A stretch of 64,000 bases of DNA from Herbaspirillum sp. WKF16 (lineage in GTDB: Bacteria; Pseudomonadota; Gammaproteobacteria; Burkholderiales; Burkholderiaceae_D): NCBI RefSeq assembly GCF_028993615.1, contig NZ_CP118632.1, positions 2,790,001 to 2,854,000 on the forward strand, given 5' to 3'. Both the position numbers and the translations under genes were made by a program. The notes below the pieces were generated by a model. The model was not told the DNA's origin. It made no database searches and saw nothing but the letters and a program-made list of their open reading frames with translations. Every line of letters starts with the position of its first letter. Positions within the stretch are counted from its first letter, which is position 1. This document shows positions 8,728 to 17,797 of this stretch, piece by piece.

Positions 8728-9792
8728 ATGACCGAACTGACCGCCTCGACCTCCGTCTGGCTCGACTTCCTCAAACAGAACGGCGCCCGCTTCGATGCCG
8801 ACGGCGCCGAGCTGCTGGGCTTCGGCCCCACCGCGCCCGCGCCGGAGACCCTGGAGAGCTTCATGGCGCCGCTCACCGGGCTGGGCCTCATCGGCGTGGC
8901 CGGCGACGACGCCGCCAGCTTCCTGCACAGCCAGCTGACCAACGACGTCGAGCGCCTCGACACCTCGGCCGCGCGCCTGGCCGGCTATTGCTCGCCCAAG
9001 GGGCGCCTGCTGGCCAGCTTCCTGGTCTGGCGCAATGCGGAAACCATTTTCCTGCAGCTGCCGCGCGCGCTGCAGCCGGCCATCCAGAAGCGACTGCAGA
9101 TGTTCGTGCTGCGCGCCAAGGCCAAGCTGTCCGACCAGGGCGCCGCCACTGCGGTCATCGGCCTGGCCGGCCCGGCGGCCAGGAACTCGCTGGCCGAGTG
9201 GTATCCGGTGCTGCCGGCCGAACCCTACGCCAAGATCGACAACGCCAACGGCACGCTGATCCGCGTGGCCGATGCCTCCGGCAGCGCCCGCTACCAGTGG
9301 ATCACCACGCCCGAGCTGGCCATCGCAGCCTGGCCCAAGCTGGCCCAGCACCTCACGCCGACGTCGCCGCAAGCCTGGCGCCTGTCCGAGATCCGCTCCG
9401 GCGTGCCCGGCATCACGGCGGCAACGCAGGAGCAGTTCGTGCCGCAGATGGTCAATTTCGAGCTGGTCGGCGGCGTGAACTTCAAGAAGGGCTGCTACCC
9501 CGGCCAGGAAATCGTGGCGCGCAGCCAATACCTGGGCAAGCTCAAGCGCCGCACCATGCTGGCCACCATCGACAGCGACGCCGCGCTGGCCGGCAACGAG
9601 GTGTTTTCCTCGGCCGATCCGCAGCAGCCGTGCGGCATGGTGGTCAACGCCGAGCGCGCCGGCGAGGGGCGCTCGCTGGCGCTGGTGGAGATGAAGCTGG
9701 CGGCCGCCGACGGCGAAGTGCACCTGGGCTCGGCCACCGGCCCGGCCCTGCACTTCCACGACCTGCCCTACGAACTGGCCGATCCGCAGTAA
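8728..9792 (+). CDS. ygfZ: folate-binding tRNA-modifying/Fe-S repair protein YgfZ
   Basis: 354 residues, GcvT-like fold. The family signature is intact: KGCYPGQEIVARSQYLGKLK, including the conserved Cys, near residues 253-272. YgfZ uses tetrahydrofolate and supports assembly or repair of certain iron-sulfur enzymes such as MiaB. The start ATG at 8728 has only a weak SD. It is followed by DUF4936 and NRDE genes on the same strand with small gaps, so probably one transcript. Confidence 0.93.
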   Translation: MTELTASTSVWLDFLKQNGARFDADGAELLGFGPTAPAPETLESFMAPLTGLGLIGVAGDDAASFLHSQLTNDVERLDTSAARLAGYCSPKGRLLASFLVWRNAETIFLQLPRALQPAIQKRLQMFVLRAKAKLSDQGAATAVIGLAGPAARNSLAEWYPVLPAEPYAKIDNANGTLIRVADASGSARYQWITTPELAIAAWPKLAQHLTPTSPQAWRLSEIRSGVPGITAATQEQFVPQMVNFELVGGVNFKKGCYPGQEIVARSQYLGKLKRRTMLATIDSDAALAGNEVFSSADPQQPCGMVVNAERAGEGRSLALVEMKLAAADGEVHLGSATGPALHFHDLPYELADPQ

Positions 9793-9805
9793 GCGGCAGC
9801 GACCC

Positions 9806-10105
9806 ATGGATCTCTATATCTACTACCGCGTCGCCGCCGCGCACACGCAGCAGCTGCACGGCAAGCTCAAGGCCGTGCAGGCGGTGCTGCAGGGCCGCTT
9901 CGGCATCGCCGGCGGCTTGAAGCGCCGCCCCGGCGAGCAGGACGGCCTGCAGACCTGGATGGAAGTGTACGAACGCATCGCCCCAGGCCAGGAGGACGAG
10001 TTCGGCCGCGCGCTGGAGCGGGCCTTGAAGGATGCCTGCATCGCCGCCCTGATCGAGGGAGAACGCCATGTCGAGCGTTTCGAGGATGTCGCCACATGTG
10101 CCTGA
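9806..10105 (+). CDS. DUF4936 family protein
   Basis: 99 residues: MDLYIYYRV..., a short alpha/beta protein with [19 protein letters not shown] in the middle. This matches the small DUF4936 family that commonly follows ygfZ in betaproteobacteria. Function unknown. Its last 10 bases overlap the start of the NRDE gene, so translation is probably coupled. Confidence 0.85.
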   Translation: MDLYIYYRVAAAHTQQLHGKLKAVQAVLQGRFGIAGGLKRRPGEQDGLQTWMEVYERIAPGQEDEFGRALERALKDACIAALIEGERHVERFEDVATCA

Positions 10106-10968
10106 TCATCTTCGCCTGGAAAGTCATCCCCGGCATGCCGCTGATCCTGGCGGCCAACCGTGACGAGTTCTACGCCCGCCCGGCCGCCGATGCCGGCTGG
10201 TGGAGCGATTACCCGCAGGTCTTCGCCGGGCGCGACCTGCAAGGCGGCGGCACCTGGCTGGGCGTGACCCGCGAGGGGCGCTTCGCCGCCCTGACCAACG
10301 TGCGCTCGCCCTCGGAGCGGCGCGCGGACGCGCCCACGCGCGGGCAACTGGTCTCGGATTACCTGAGCGGCGGCATGGATCCAGCCGCCTACCTTCGCCA
10401 CATCGAGCCCAAGGCGCAGGAGTTCAACGGCTTCAACCTGATCGTCGGCGACCGCGAGACCATGCTCTGGTATTCCAACCGCGGCGAAGGCGACGCCCGC
10501 AACGGCAAGCCGCTGGAGTACGGCGTCTACGGCCTCTCCAACGCCCAGCTGGACACGCCCTGGCCCAAGGTCACGCGCGCCAAGGCGCAATTCGCCAGCC
10601 TGTTGTGCCAGGGCGCGCCGGAGGAAACCTTCTTCGAGATGCTGACCGACGCCACGCATGCCAACGACTGCCGCCTGCCCGATACCGGCGTCGGCATCGA
10701 GAAGGAACGCATGCTGTCGCCCATCTTCATCCGCTCACCCGACTACGGCACCCGCTGCTCGACCGTGCTGCGCGTGCCCATCCTGGGCGAGCCGGTCCTG
10801 ACCGAGCATGTGGCCGATCCCATGGCGGTGCAATATTCGGCCGAGTCCAAAAGCGACTCGAAATGCAAGATCCCCTGCAAGCCCAAGACGCAGGAAGAGA
10901 CCACGGGATACGCGCAGGACCAGGAGGGATCGGGCGCAAAGGCGCCAGGGACGGGACGCATCGACTGA
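10096..10968 (+). CDS. NRDE family protein (TANGO2-like)
   Basis: 290 residues. Starts [10 protein letters not shown] with the N-terminal Cys-2 typical of this family, then the name-giving NRDE in [12 protein letters not shown], and [19 protein letters not shown]. Members are Ntn-hydrolase-like proteins of uncertain biochemical role; the eukaryotic homologue TANGO2 is linked to membrane lipid or heme handling. The last ~40 residues, with a Lys/Cys/Gln-rich stretch ([14 protein letters not shown]), are not part of the family core and may be a lineage-specific tail. Confidence 0.88.
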   Translation: MCLIIFAWKVIPGMPLILAANRDEFYARPAADAGWWSDYPQVFAGRDLQGGGTWLGVTREGRFAALTNVRSPSERRADAPTRGQLVSDYLSGGMDPAAYLRHIEPKAQEFNGFNLIVGDRETMLWYSNRGEGDARNGKPLEYGVYGLSNAQLDTPWPKVTRAKAQFASLLCQGAPEETFFEMLTDATHANDCRLPDTGVGIEKERMLSPIFIRSPDYGTRCSTVLRVPILGEPVLTEHVADPMAVQYSAESKSDSKCKIPCKPKTQEETTGYAQDQEGSGAKAPGTGRID

Positions 10969-11058
10969 TGCCGGGCGGGATATCGATATCGGCAAGAAAT
11001 AAACAAAGCGTATATCTGATATTTGTAAGATAAATTGGCCTGATTTGATGCGGAGCAG

Positions 11059-11139
11059 TAAAGTAGCACCTGTCTCCTCCAATTTCCTCCTTAAAGAATT
11101 GGATTGAAGCCCACACCGCAAGGTCGTGGGCTTTTTTTT
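11059..11139 (+). ncRNA. candidate small RNA with anti-Shine-Dalgarno loop
   Basis: A -10-like TAAAGT (11059-11064) has TTGGCC (11035-11040) 18 bases upstream. The transcript would start near 11071, carry two CCTCC runs complementary to Shine-Dalgarno sequences, one of them in the loop of the hairpin CCAATT/AATTGG, and end in an excellent terminator. This is the layout of several trans-acting sRNAs. It may instead be only the 3' UTR of the NRDE gene. Confidence 0.35.
11107..11139 (+). terminator. rho-independent terminator
   Basis: AAGCCCAC pairs with GTGGGCTT; the inner ACC/GGT pairs close a GCAA tetraloop. A run of eight or more T follows. Confidence 0.92.
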
Positions 11140-11225
11140 CGCCGGTACCCGGCGCCTCTTCCCGCACATACCCCAAGCGATCCGCCCGGCCTTGCCCGGT
11201 CGGCCGATCACGCGCACCCGACGCA

Positions 11226-11252
11226 AAAAGAAAAAGCGGACCGAAGTCCGCC
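11226..11252 (-). terminator. terminator of dctA
   Basis: On the minus strand GCGGAC-TTCG-GTCCGC, a stable UUCG-type tetraloop hairpin, is followed by TTTTTCTTTTT. It lies 60 bases after the dctA stop codon. Confidence 0.85.
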
Positions 11253-11310
11253 TTTTCCTTTTCCGGCGTCATCCCGGCGGCCGTCGCCGGCCGCCTGCGG
11301 ATGCGCTCTT

Positions 11311-12636
11311 TTAATGATGCATCTTCGATTCCGTGCGATCCAGCACGGTTTCAGGTGCATTTGCCTCCTCGACGGTCTCGTTGTTCAGCACGGCATTCAA
11401 GCGCTTGGTGTCGAGCTCGCCGCTCCACTTGGCCACCACCAGGGTCGCCACGCCGTTGCCGATGGTGTTGGTCAGCGCGCGCGCCTCGGACATGAAGCGG
11501 TCGATGCCCAGGATCAGCGCCAGGCCCGCCACCGGCAGGTGACCGACCGCCGACAGCGTCGCCGCCAGCACGATGAAGCCGGAGCCGGTGATGCCCGCCG
11601 CGCCCTTGGAGGTCAGCAGCAGCACGCCCAGCAGCGTCAGCTCCTGCACGAAGGTCATCGGGGTGTTGGTCGCCTGGGCGATGAACACGGCCGCCATGGT
11701 CAGGTAGATCGCGGTGCCGTCCAGGTTGAAGGAGTAGCCGGTGGGGATCACCAGGCCGACCACGGTCTTCTTGGCGCCGGCGTTTTCCATCTTGGCCAGC
11801 ATGCGCGGCAGCACCGATTCAGAGGACGAGGTGCCCAGCACGATCAGCAGCTCTTCCTTGATGTACTTGACGAACTTCCAGACCGAGAAGCCATGCAGGC
11901 GGGTGATGATGCCCAGCACGACGAAGATGAACAGCAGGCAGGTCAGGTAGAAGGTGCCCATCAGCTTGGCCAGCGAGAACAGCGAGCCGACGCCGTACTT
12001 GCCGATGGTGAAGGCCATCGCGCCGAACGCGCCGATCGGCGCCACCTTCATGATGGTGCCCACCACGGCGAACAGCACGTGCGAGATCTTCTCGATGAAG
12101 TCGAAGATCAGGGTGCCGCGGCCGCCGAACTTGTGCAGCGCGAAGCCGAACAGGACCGCCACCAGCAGCACCTGCAGCACGTCGCCCTTGGCGAACGCGT
12201 CGACCATGCTGGTCGGGATCACCGACAGGACGAAATCGGTCACCGTGCCCAGCTTGCCGGGAGCGGTATAGGAGGCGATCGACTTGGTGTCCAGCGAGGC
12301 CGGGTCGATGTTCATGCCCACGCCGGGCTGCAGCACATTGACCAGCACCAGGCCGATGATCAGCGCCAGGGTGCTGACCACTTCAAAGTACAGCAGCGCC
12401 AGGCCGCCGGTCTTGCCGACCTTCTTCATGTCTTCCATGCCCGCGATGCCGGTGACCACGGTGCAGAAGATGACGGGCGCGATGATCATCTTGATCAGCT
12501 TGACGAAGCCGTCGCCGAGCGGCTTCATCGCCTCGCCGGTGGAAGGATAGAAGTGTCCCAGCAGGACGCCGATCACGATCGCGACCAGAACCTGGAAGTA
12601 CAGGGATTTGTAGATAGGCTGCTTCGCCGTTGTCAT
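11311..12636 (-). CDS. dctA: C4-dicarboxylate:cation symporter DctA
   Basis: 441 residues, family-typical length. Inner-membrane uptake of succinate, fumarate and malate with protons or sodium. Visible DAACS motifs: the serine-rich hairpin [32 protein letters not shown] with the transport-motif N and D, and the [20 protein letters not shown] block near the C-terminus. N-terminus [20 protein letters not shown] is the first helix. No dctBD-type regulator is nearby in this window. Confidence 0.95.
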   Translation of the reverse strand: MTTAKQPIYKSLYFQVLVAIVIGVLLGHFYPSTGEAMKPLGDGFVKLIKMIIAPVIFCTVVTGIAGMEDMKKVGKTGGLALLYFEVVSTLALIIGLVLVNVLQPGVGMNIDPASLDTKSIASYTAPGKLGTVTDFVLSVIPTSMVDAFAKGDVLQVLLVAVLFGFALHKFGGRGTLIFDFIEKISHVLFAVVGTIMKVAPIGAFGAMAFTIGKYGVGSLFSLAKLMGTFYLTCLLFIFVVLGIITRLHGFSVWKFVKYIKEELLIVLGTSSSESVLPRMLAKMENAGAKKTVVGLVIPTGYSFNLDGTAIYLTMAAVFIAQATNTPMTFVQELTLLGVLLLTSKGAAGITGSGFIVLAATLSAVGHLPVAGLALILGIDRFMSEARALTNTIGNGVATLVVAKWSGELDTKRLNAVLNNETVEEANAPETVLDRTESKMHH

Positions 12637-12941
12637 TTTTCATTCTCCATAAACATCAATCTCCAGCCTGCCCCGGTGTGGATAGGCGCTTGCGCGCCGG
12701 GCAGACCGCTGGCCGTATGCGGATCGTCGTCCGCTCAGGCATTTTTTTGTCCGGGAGACTCCCCCTCCCCGGTTCGGGCGCAAGTATGAACCAGAGCACC
12801 TCCCGTTTGTATTGTGGGAAACCACATGCGCGGGAGAAAGGCCGCTTGCAGGCCGTTTTTTTCCCTTTATTCTGCGTTCTGGACGGCAACAAGGCGCGGT
12901 ATAGTCGGCTACCCGTGGGAAGGGATAACAAGGAAAATATT
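12637..12941. other. spacer between dctA and the chemoreceptor gene
   Basis: 305 bases, divergent promoters expected. It holds a nested inverted repeat (12800-12836): outer CTCCCG/CGGGAG, inner TGTGG-GAAA-CCACA. A short GGCC hairpin followed by seven T comes next (12840-12861). A -10-like TATAGT (12900-12905) precedes the chemoreceptor start. No sigma54 -24/-12 pair was seen for dctA. Confidence 0.55.
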
Positions 12942-14525
12942 GTGCAAGGGAAACTGACGGTCACCGTCCGCCTGGGGATACTGGTGGCGGTGCTGTGCGC
13001 CAGCGTGGTCCTGGTGGCCTGGTACGGCACGCTGGGCATGGCCTCCAGCAATGAAAAACTGCGCTTCGTCTACGAAGACCGCACACTGGCGCTGATCCAG
13101 CTCTCCAGGGTGCGCGACGCGCTCTACAGCAACCGCGACGTCATGGGGCGCGCGCTGATGCTGGCCAACGTGCCGGACGGCCCGGTGCGCGACGGCCTGT
13201 CGCCGCAGCAGCAGATTCCGGAGTTGCTGTCCCGGCTGGCCGCCCTGGACGCGGCCTGCAAGGAAAGCTGGAAGGCCTACATGTCGACCCGCATGACCGG
13301 CGAGGAAAGCGCCGCCGCCGCCCGCTTCGAACGCGACTGGCGCCAGTACCTGGAGCAGCGCACCCGCGTCGCCGAGCTGATCGGTTCCGGCGAGGTCAGC
13401 CAGGCCAACCAGATGTGGCCGCAAATCACGCCGCTGCTGGGCACCTTGGCCACGCAACTGGCCGGCCTCGGCCAGTTGCAGGAACAGTTGACCCGCATCG
13501 CCTATGGCGACGCCACCGCCGAATACCGGCGCCTGCGCCAGCACAACCTGCAACTGGCCGGCGCCAGCCTGCTGCTGGGCATCGCGCTGGCGGTGTGGAT
13601 CATCGTCGGCCTGCGCCGCGAGCTGGGCGGCGAACCCGGCTATGCCGCCCATATCGTGCGCCAGATCGCCGACGGCAACCTCGGCATCGAGGTCAGGCTG
13701 CGCCGCAACGACGAAAGCAGCCTGCTGCACGCCATGCACTCGATGCGCGGCCGCCTGACCGAGATCATGCAGCGCGTCACCCTCTCGACCCATTCGCTGG
13801 GCAACTCCTCGCACCAGTTGAACGCCACCGCCCAGGCGCTGGCGCACGCTTCCAGCGAACAGGCCGCCGCCGTGGAAGAAGTCCACGCCGCCATCTCGGG
13901 CGTGAGCGAAGCCATCCAGGAAACCGGCGAACACGCGCGCCGCACCGACCTCATCGCCGAGGCCGCCGCGGCCGACGCCGACAAGAGCGGCGCGGCGGTG
14001 CAATCCACGGTCTCGGCCATGCGCGGCATCGCGCGCCAGGTCGGCGTGATCGACGACATTGCCTACCAGACCAACCTGCTGGCGCTCAACGCTGCCATCG
14101 AAGCCTCGCGCGCCGGCGAACACGGACGCGGCTTCTCGGTCGTGGCGGCGGAAATCCGCAAGCTGGCCGAACGCAGCCAGGACAGCGCGCGCGAGATCAG
14201 CGAGATCGCCGAGCAAAGCGTGAACATGGCTGAAGAAACCAGCCAGCGGCTGCTGGAAGGCACGCTGCAAGGCATCCGCCAGGCGTCGCAGCAGATCAAC
14301 CGCATCACCCTCTCCACCGGCACGCAGGAAGAAGGCGTGCGCGAAATCGGCATGGCTGTCATGCAGCTCAACGAAACCACCCAGCGCAACGCCGCCGCGT
14401 CCGAAGAGCTGGCCTCGACGGCCGAGCTGGTGGCCGAGCATGCGCGCGAACTGGGGGCGCAACTGTGCTACTTCCGCCTGGCAGATACGCACGAAGAAGC
14501 CCTGGCGCTGGCCCGCCAGCGCTGA
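12942..14525 (+). CDS. methyl-accepting chemotaxis protein
   Basis: 527 residues from the GTG at 12942, chosen because AAGGA lies 7 bases upstream and the first TM helix ([19 protein letters not shown]) then begins at residue ~11. The periplasmic part (about 35-190) looks like a four-helix-bundle Tar-type sensor. TM2 is [15 protein letters not shown], then a HAMP-like region ([20 protein letters not shown]). The signalling domain has the hallmark tip [20 protein letters not shown] then [20 protein letters not shown]. It lacks a CheR-binding pentapeptide at the C-terminus. The ligand is unknown. Confidence 0.93.
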   Translation: MQGKLTVTVRLGILVAVLCASVVLVAWYGTLGMASSNEKLRFVYEDRTLALIQLSRVRDALYSNRDVMGRALMLANVPDGPVRDGLSPQQQIPELLSRLAALDAACKESWKAYMSTRMTGEESAAAARFERDWRQYLEQRTRVAELIGSGEVSQANQMWPQITPLLGTLATQLAGLGQLQEQLTRIAYGDATAEYRRLRQHNLQLAGASLLLGIALAVWIIVGLRRELGGEPGYAAHIVRQIADGNLGIEVRLRRNDESSLLHAMHSMRGRLTEIMQRVTLSTHSLGNSSHQLNATAQALAHASSEQAAAVEEVHAAISGVSEAIQETGEHARRTDLIAEAAAADADKSGAAVQSTVSAMRGIARQVGVIDDIAYQTNLLALNAAIEASRAGEHGRGFSVVAAEIRKLAERSQDSAREISEIAEQSVNMAEETSQRLLEGTLQGIRQASQQINRITLSTGTQEEGVREIGMAVMQLNETTQRNAAASEELASTAELVAEHARELGAQLCYFRLADTHEEALALARQR

Positions 14526-14536
14526 AAAATCCGCAA

Positions 14537-14577
14537 AGAAAAAACAAGGCGCCGCCCGTCCGCAGTGCGGGCGAGCG
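14537..14577 (-). terminator. terminator of the GNAT operon
   Basis: On the minus strand GCCGCTCGCCCG pairs with CGGGCGGC around a short loop, followed by GCCTTGTTTTTTC. It lies 12 bases after the GNAT stop and 12 bases after the convergent chemoreceptor gene. Confidence 0.65.
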
Positions 14578-14588
14578 GCCGGGGATGC

Positions 14589-15008
14589 CTACGCCAGGCT
14601 GGCGCGCATGGTGATGTGGGGAATGCCGGCTTCCATGAACTCGCCGCCCTCGCGGGCGAAGCCATGGGCGGCGTAGAACTTCTCGGCGTGGGTCTGGGCG
14701 TTGAGGATCACCTCGCCGTCGCCGCGCTCGCGCGCCGCCTTGATCAGCGCCTGCAGCACCGCGCCGCCGACGCCCTTGCCGCGTCCCGCCTTCTTCACCG
14801 CCATGCGGCCGATGTGACCGTCCGGCAGCAGGCGGCCGGTGGCCAGGGGCGAGCCGTCTTCGGCATAGGCCACGGCGTGCACGCAGACCGCGTCCATCTC
14901 GTCGAGCTCGATCTCGGCCGGCACCTGCTGCTCGTCGACGAAGACTTCAAAACGGATCGGCTGCGCGTGCGCGCGCAAGTCGTCCCAATTGCCCACGATG
15001 ATTTTCAT
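14589..15008 (-). CDS. GNAT family N-acetyltransferase
   Basis: 139 residues from the ATG at 15008, which follows an AGAAGGA SD; the upstream ATG has none and overlaps the next gene. Acetyl-CoA loop GRMAVKKAGRGKGVGGAVLQ (motif A, R/Q-x-x-G-x-G) is followed by LNAQTHAEKFYAAHGF (motif B). The N-terminus MKIIVGNWDDLRAHAQPIRF with VFVDEQQVP resembles the ElaA/YjcF-type subgroup. Acceptor unknown. Third gene of an operon with the thioesterase and Dabb genes. Confidence 0.88.
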   Translation of the reverse strand: MKIIVGNWDDLRAHAQPIRFEVFVDEQQVPAEIELDEMDAVCVHAVAYAEDGSPLATGRLLPDGHIGRMAVKKAGRGKGVGGAVLQALIKAARERGDGEVILNAQTHAEKFYAAHGFAREGGEFMEAGIPHITMRASLA

Positions 15009-15054
15009 TTGGCGTTCCTTCTGTATGTTCTGTTGTACCTGGCAGCCCTGCCGC

Positions 15055-15486
15055 TCACTCGTGCTCAAGCTTCTTTGAAATGTCGAGGCGGCGCACCAGC
15101 TTGAACGTGCCCATGGCCTTGGCCACCAGCTTCTCGCCGTTCCACAGCTCGGCCTGGCAGAAGCACAGCGTGGTGGAGCGGTGGTAGGTATGCCCGCGCG
15201 CGACCAGGGTGTCGCCGGCGCGACCGGCCGGCTGCAGGAAGCTGCTGTTCATCTCCACCGTGGCCGACGACTTGGCGTCGGTGCCGGCGCGCGCGGCCAG
15301 GCCCATGGCCACGTCCATCAGCGTCATCGAAATGCCGCCCTGCGCCACCTGCCAGCTGTTCATGAACTCGGGCTTGAGCAGCAGCGCCATCACGGCGCGG
15401 TCGTCGCCGTAGTCCAGCACTTGCACGCCCAGCTCTTGCAAATAGGGATTCCCCTGCGGGAAGACGTCGGTCAGGGCCAGGCTCAT
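15055..15486 (-). CDS. PaaI-type hotdog thioesterase
   Basis: 143 residues from the ATG at 15486. Hotdog features: FMNSWQVAQGGISMTLMDVA, where the conserved helix carries the Q-G-G and D of the active site region, and ATVEMNSSFLQPAGRAGDTL. Family members hydrolyse acyl-CoA esters. The specific thioester is not shown. It lies 11 bases after the Dabb gene on the same strand. Confidence 0.85.
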   Translation of the reverse strand: MSLALTDVFPQGNPYLQELGVQVLDYGDDRAVMALLLKPEFMNSWQVAQGGISMTLMDVAMGLAARAGTDAKSSATVEMNSSFLQPAGRAGDTLVARGHTYHRSTTLCFCQAELWNGEKLVAKAMGTFKLVRRLDISKKLEHE

Positions 15487-15497
15487 CGCGCTTCCGA

Positions 15498-15800
15498 TCA
15501 GATCTCGTAGTCCATGCACTGGCGCGCCTCGCGCACCGCGCCGATGAAGGGTTTGATGGCGACGTGGTCGGGATGGTCCTGGTAGGCGTCCAGCGCCGCG
15601 CGCGATGCGAACTCCGAATACAGCACCACGTCGTAGGTGGCTTCCAGGCCGGGCTGGGCCACCACGGCCTCGAATTTGAGGATGCCGGGCACGATGTCGG
15701 CGCAGCTGTCGAGCAGCGCTTTCATCTTGGCGATATTGGTGGCCTTGTCGCCGCCTTCGGCCTGATCCTTCAACTTCCACATCACGATATGCTTGATCAC
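15498..15800 (-). CDS. Dabb (stress-responsive A/B barrel) family protein
   Basis: 100 residues. MIKHIVMWKLKDQAEGG is the typical first strand of the dimeric alpha/beta-barrel Dabb domain; VLYSEFASRAALDAYQDHPD and HVAIKPFI form the second half. Function in bacteria is mostly unknown. First gene of the three-gene operon with the thioesterase and GNAT genes. Confidence 0.88.
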   Translation of the reverse strand: MIKHIVMWKLKDQAEGGDKATNIAKMKALLDSCADIVPGILKFEAVVAQPGLEATYDVVLYSEFASRAALDAYQDHPDHVAIKPFIGAVREARQCMDYEI

Positions 15801-15873
15801 ACGGGTCTCCGATTGCTTGAAAATTTGGGCAAACCGTAATGATAAGCCAAAGGCCCGCTTCAGGCAGGCCGCC

Positions 15874-16734
15874 TCAGGCGCGCGCGGCGATCTTCATGAA
15901 CGAGCCCACCAGTCGCCCCTCGCGCCGCTCGGCCAGGCAGTAGACGTAGGTGTGCGTGCTGATCGGGTCGCCCTGGATGCGCACCATGCGAAAGCTTGGA
16001 TCCGGCACGTACTCCGCCTCCGACACCGCGCCCAGCCCCAGGCCGCGCGCCACCGCTTCGCGCAGCGCCTCGCGGCTGCCGATTTCCATCACCACCTGCG
16101 GGCTCACGCCGGCCTCCTGCATCACCTGCTCCAGCGCCAGGCGGGTGGTCGAGCCGCGCTCGCGCATGAGCATGGGCTGGCCTGCCAGCTCGGCCAGCGC
16201 CACCGATTCGCGCTTGAAGAAAGGATGGCTGCGGTGGGCGAACAGCACCACCGCGTGGTCGGCATAGGGCACGGCGTGGAAACGCGCGTCGTCGTTGAAA
16301 CTGGCCAGCACCGCGACATCGGTGACGTAGTTCTCCAGGTCCGCCAGCGACTGCTTGGAGTTGCCCAGCTTGATCGACAGCTCCACCTTGGGATAGCGCG
16401 CGCGGTAGGCATCCACCATCTCGATCACGTGGAACGGCCCGACTGCGCCGATGCGCAGGTGGCCCACATGCAGCGCGCCCGAATTGACCAGCAGGTTGAG
16501 CGCATCGAGCTCCAGCTCGGCGATGTTCTGGGCGATCGGCAGCAGGCGCTGCGCGGTCTCCGACAGGTCCAGGCGACGCCCGCGGCGGAAGAACAGCTCG
16601 ACGTTGTGCTCGCGCTCCAGCGATTGCACCTGGGTGGTCAGGGTCGGCTGGCTCACGCCCAGGGCGCGCGCGGCGGCGGAAAAGCCGCGATGGCGGGCCA
16701 CGGCGAGGAAGGCGCGGAGCTGGGAGGGCGTCAT
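15874..16734 (-). CDS. LysR-family regulator of the phosphonate operon
   Basis: 286 residues. The N-terminal winged HTH reads MTPSQLRAFLAVARHRGFSA then AARALGVSQPTLTTQVQSLE, followed by the LysR substrate-binding domain. Divergent from phnDCE with a 190-base spacer. LysR proteins are known regulators of aminoethylphosphonate operons in proteobacteria, so it probably senses a phosphonate or its breakdown product and activates phnD onward. The ligand is inference. Confidence 0.9.
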   Translation of the reverse strand: MTPSQLRAFLAVARHRGFSAAARALGVSQPTLTTQVQSLEREHNVELFFRRGRRLDLSETAQRLLPIAQNIAELELDALNLLVNSGALHVGHLRIGAVGPFHVIEMVDAYRARYPKVELSIKLGNSKQSLADLENYVTDVAVLASFNDDARFHAVPYADHAVVLFAHRSHPFFKRESVALAELAGQPMLMRERGSTTRLALEQVMQEAGVSPQVVMEIGSREALREAVARGLGLGAVSEAEYVPDPSFRMVRIQGDPISTHTYVYCLAERREGRLVGSFMKIAARA

Positions 16735-16771
16735 CTATAGATCCAATCAATAGTTTCCAAACGTTTTTGGG

Positions 16772-16799
16772 ATTATATCGATAATACAGCCGTCACAAA
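16772..16799 (-). promoter_or_regulatory. candidate promoter of the LysR gene
   Basis: On the minus strand TTTGTG (16794-16799) and TATAAT (16772-16777) are 16 bases apart. A dyad-rich stretch around ATCGAT (16777-16782) and a 10-base palindrome ATCTATAGAT (16733-16742) at the LysR start could be regulator sites for autoregulation and phn activation. Confidence 0.5.
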
Positions 16800-16924
16800 G
16801 CCTCATTAATCTTCTCCCTGTCCGGACCAAAAGCCTTTCCCACTGGGCTTGATTGCCTGTTTTGCATTGTTGCCCCCGCCTTGCGCGCCACCGACCGATA
16901 CCAAACTCCGAACAAAGGATGAAC

Positions 16925-17797
16925 ATGAAACGACGCTCCCTCCTCGCCCTGTGCCTGGCCGCCTTCGCCGGCGCGCTGCCGGCCCTGCCCGCCCTGGCCG
17001 CCCAGCCGCAGATCCTGACCGTGGGCCTGATCCCCGCGGAGGATTCCCAGGCCATGCTGGAAAACAGCAAGGCCGTCATCGACAGCCTGCAAAAGCAATT
17101 GGGCGTGACCGTCAAGCCCTTCATCGCCACCGACTACAACGGCATCATCGAAGCGCTGCGCTCCAAAAAGCTGGACGTGGCCTACCTCGGCCCCTTCTCC
17201 TACGTGCTGGCGACCACCGTGGCCAACGTCGAGGCCTTCTCGGTGGCCGAGACCAAGAAGAGCGGCAAGAGCTACTACAAGAGCCTGATCATCACCCGCA
17301 AGGACAGCGGCATCCAGAATGTCGAGCAGCTCAAGGGCCGCACCATGGCCTTCGTCGATCCCTCGTCGGCCTCCGGCCACCTGTTCCCCAGCGCCGGCCT
17401 GCAAAAGCTCAACATCGATCCCAACAAGTATTTCTCGCGGGTGATCTTCTCGGGCTCGCATGACGCCAGCATCCTGGCCGTGGCCAACAAGAAGGTGGAC
17501 GCCGCCGCAGTGGCCGACCGCATCCTGGCCGCGGCCGTCGCCAAGGGCGTGGTGCAGCAGTCCGACCTGAACGTGGTGTGGACCTCGCCCGACATCCCGG
17601 AGTCGCCCATGGTCTGGCGCCGCGACCTCGATCCGGCCTTCAAGCAGAAGATCGCCGCCGCCTTCGCATCCATCAAGGACGTGCAATGGGGCGACCAGGG
17701 CGTGCTCAACGGCTTCGTGCCCACCAGCGACGCCGCCTACGATGTGGTGCGCGATACCGCCAAGATCCTCAACCTCGACCTCAAGGCGATGAAATGA
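16925..17797 (+). CDS. phnD: phosphonate ABC transporter substrate-binding protein
   Basis: 290 residues from the ATG at 16925, which has AAAGGA five bases upstream; an ATG two codons earlier overlaps that SD. Signal peptide MKRRSLLALCLAAFAGALPA ending in ALAA. The mature part has VGLIPAEDSQAMLENSKAVI and DVAYLGPFSYVLA, the phosphonate-pocket blocks of PhnD. SASGHLFPSAGL is the typical hinge region. Binds phosphonates in the periplasm and delivers them to PhnE/PhnC. Stop overlaps the phnC start (ATGA). Confidence 0.94.
   Translation: MKRRSLLALCLAAFAGALPALPALAAQPQILTVGLIPAEDSQAMLENSKAVIDSLQKQLGVTVKPFIATDYNGIIEALRSKKLDVAYLGPFSYVLATTVANVEAFSVAETKKSGKSYYKSLIITRKDSGIQNVEQLKGRTMAFVDPSSASGHLFPSAGLQKLNIDPNKYFSRVIFSGSHDASILAVANKKVDAAAVADRILAAAVAKGVVQQSDLNVVWTSPDIPESPMVWRRDLDPAFKQKIAAAFASIKDVQWGDQGVLNGFVPTSDAAYDVVRDTAKILNLDLKAMK

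Larger units (their letters stand above)
10969..11310. other. intergenic region between the NRDE gene and dctA
   Basis: 342 bases without a credible protein gene. The first part is markedly AT-richer than its surroundings. It holds a strong plus-strand terminator (11107-11139), a candidate small RNA ending in it, and the dctA terminator on the minus strand (11226-11252). Confidence 0.7.

Noticed and set aside
12630..12941. N-terminal extension of the chemoreceptor from the ATG at 12630
   Set aside because: It would overlap the dctA start and push the first transmembrane helix over 100 residues in. GTG 12942 has a good SD and a normal signal anchor.
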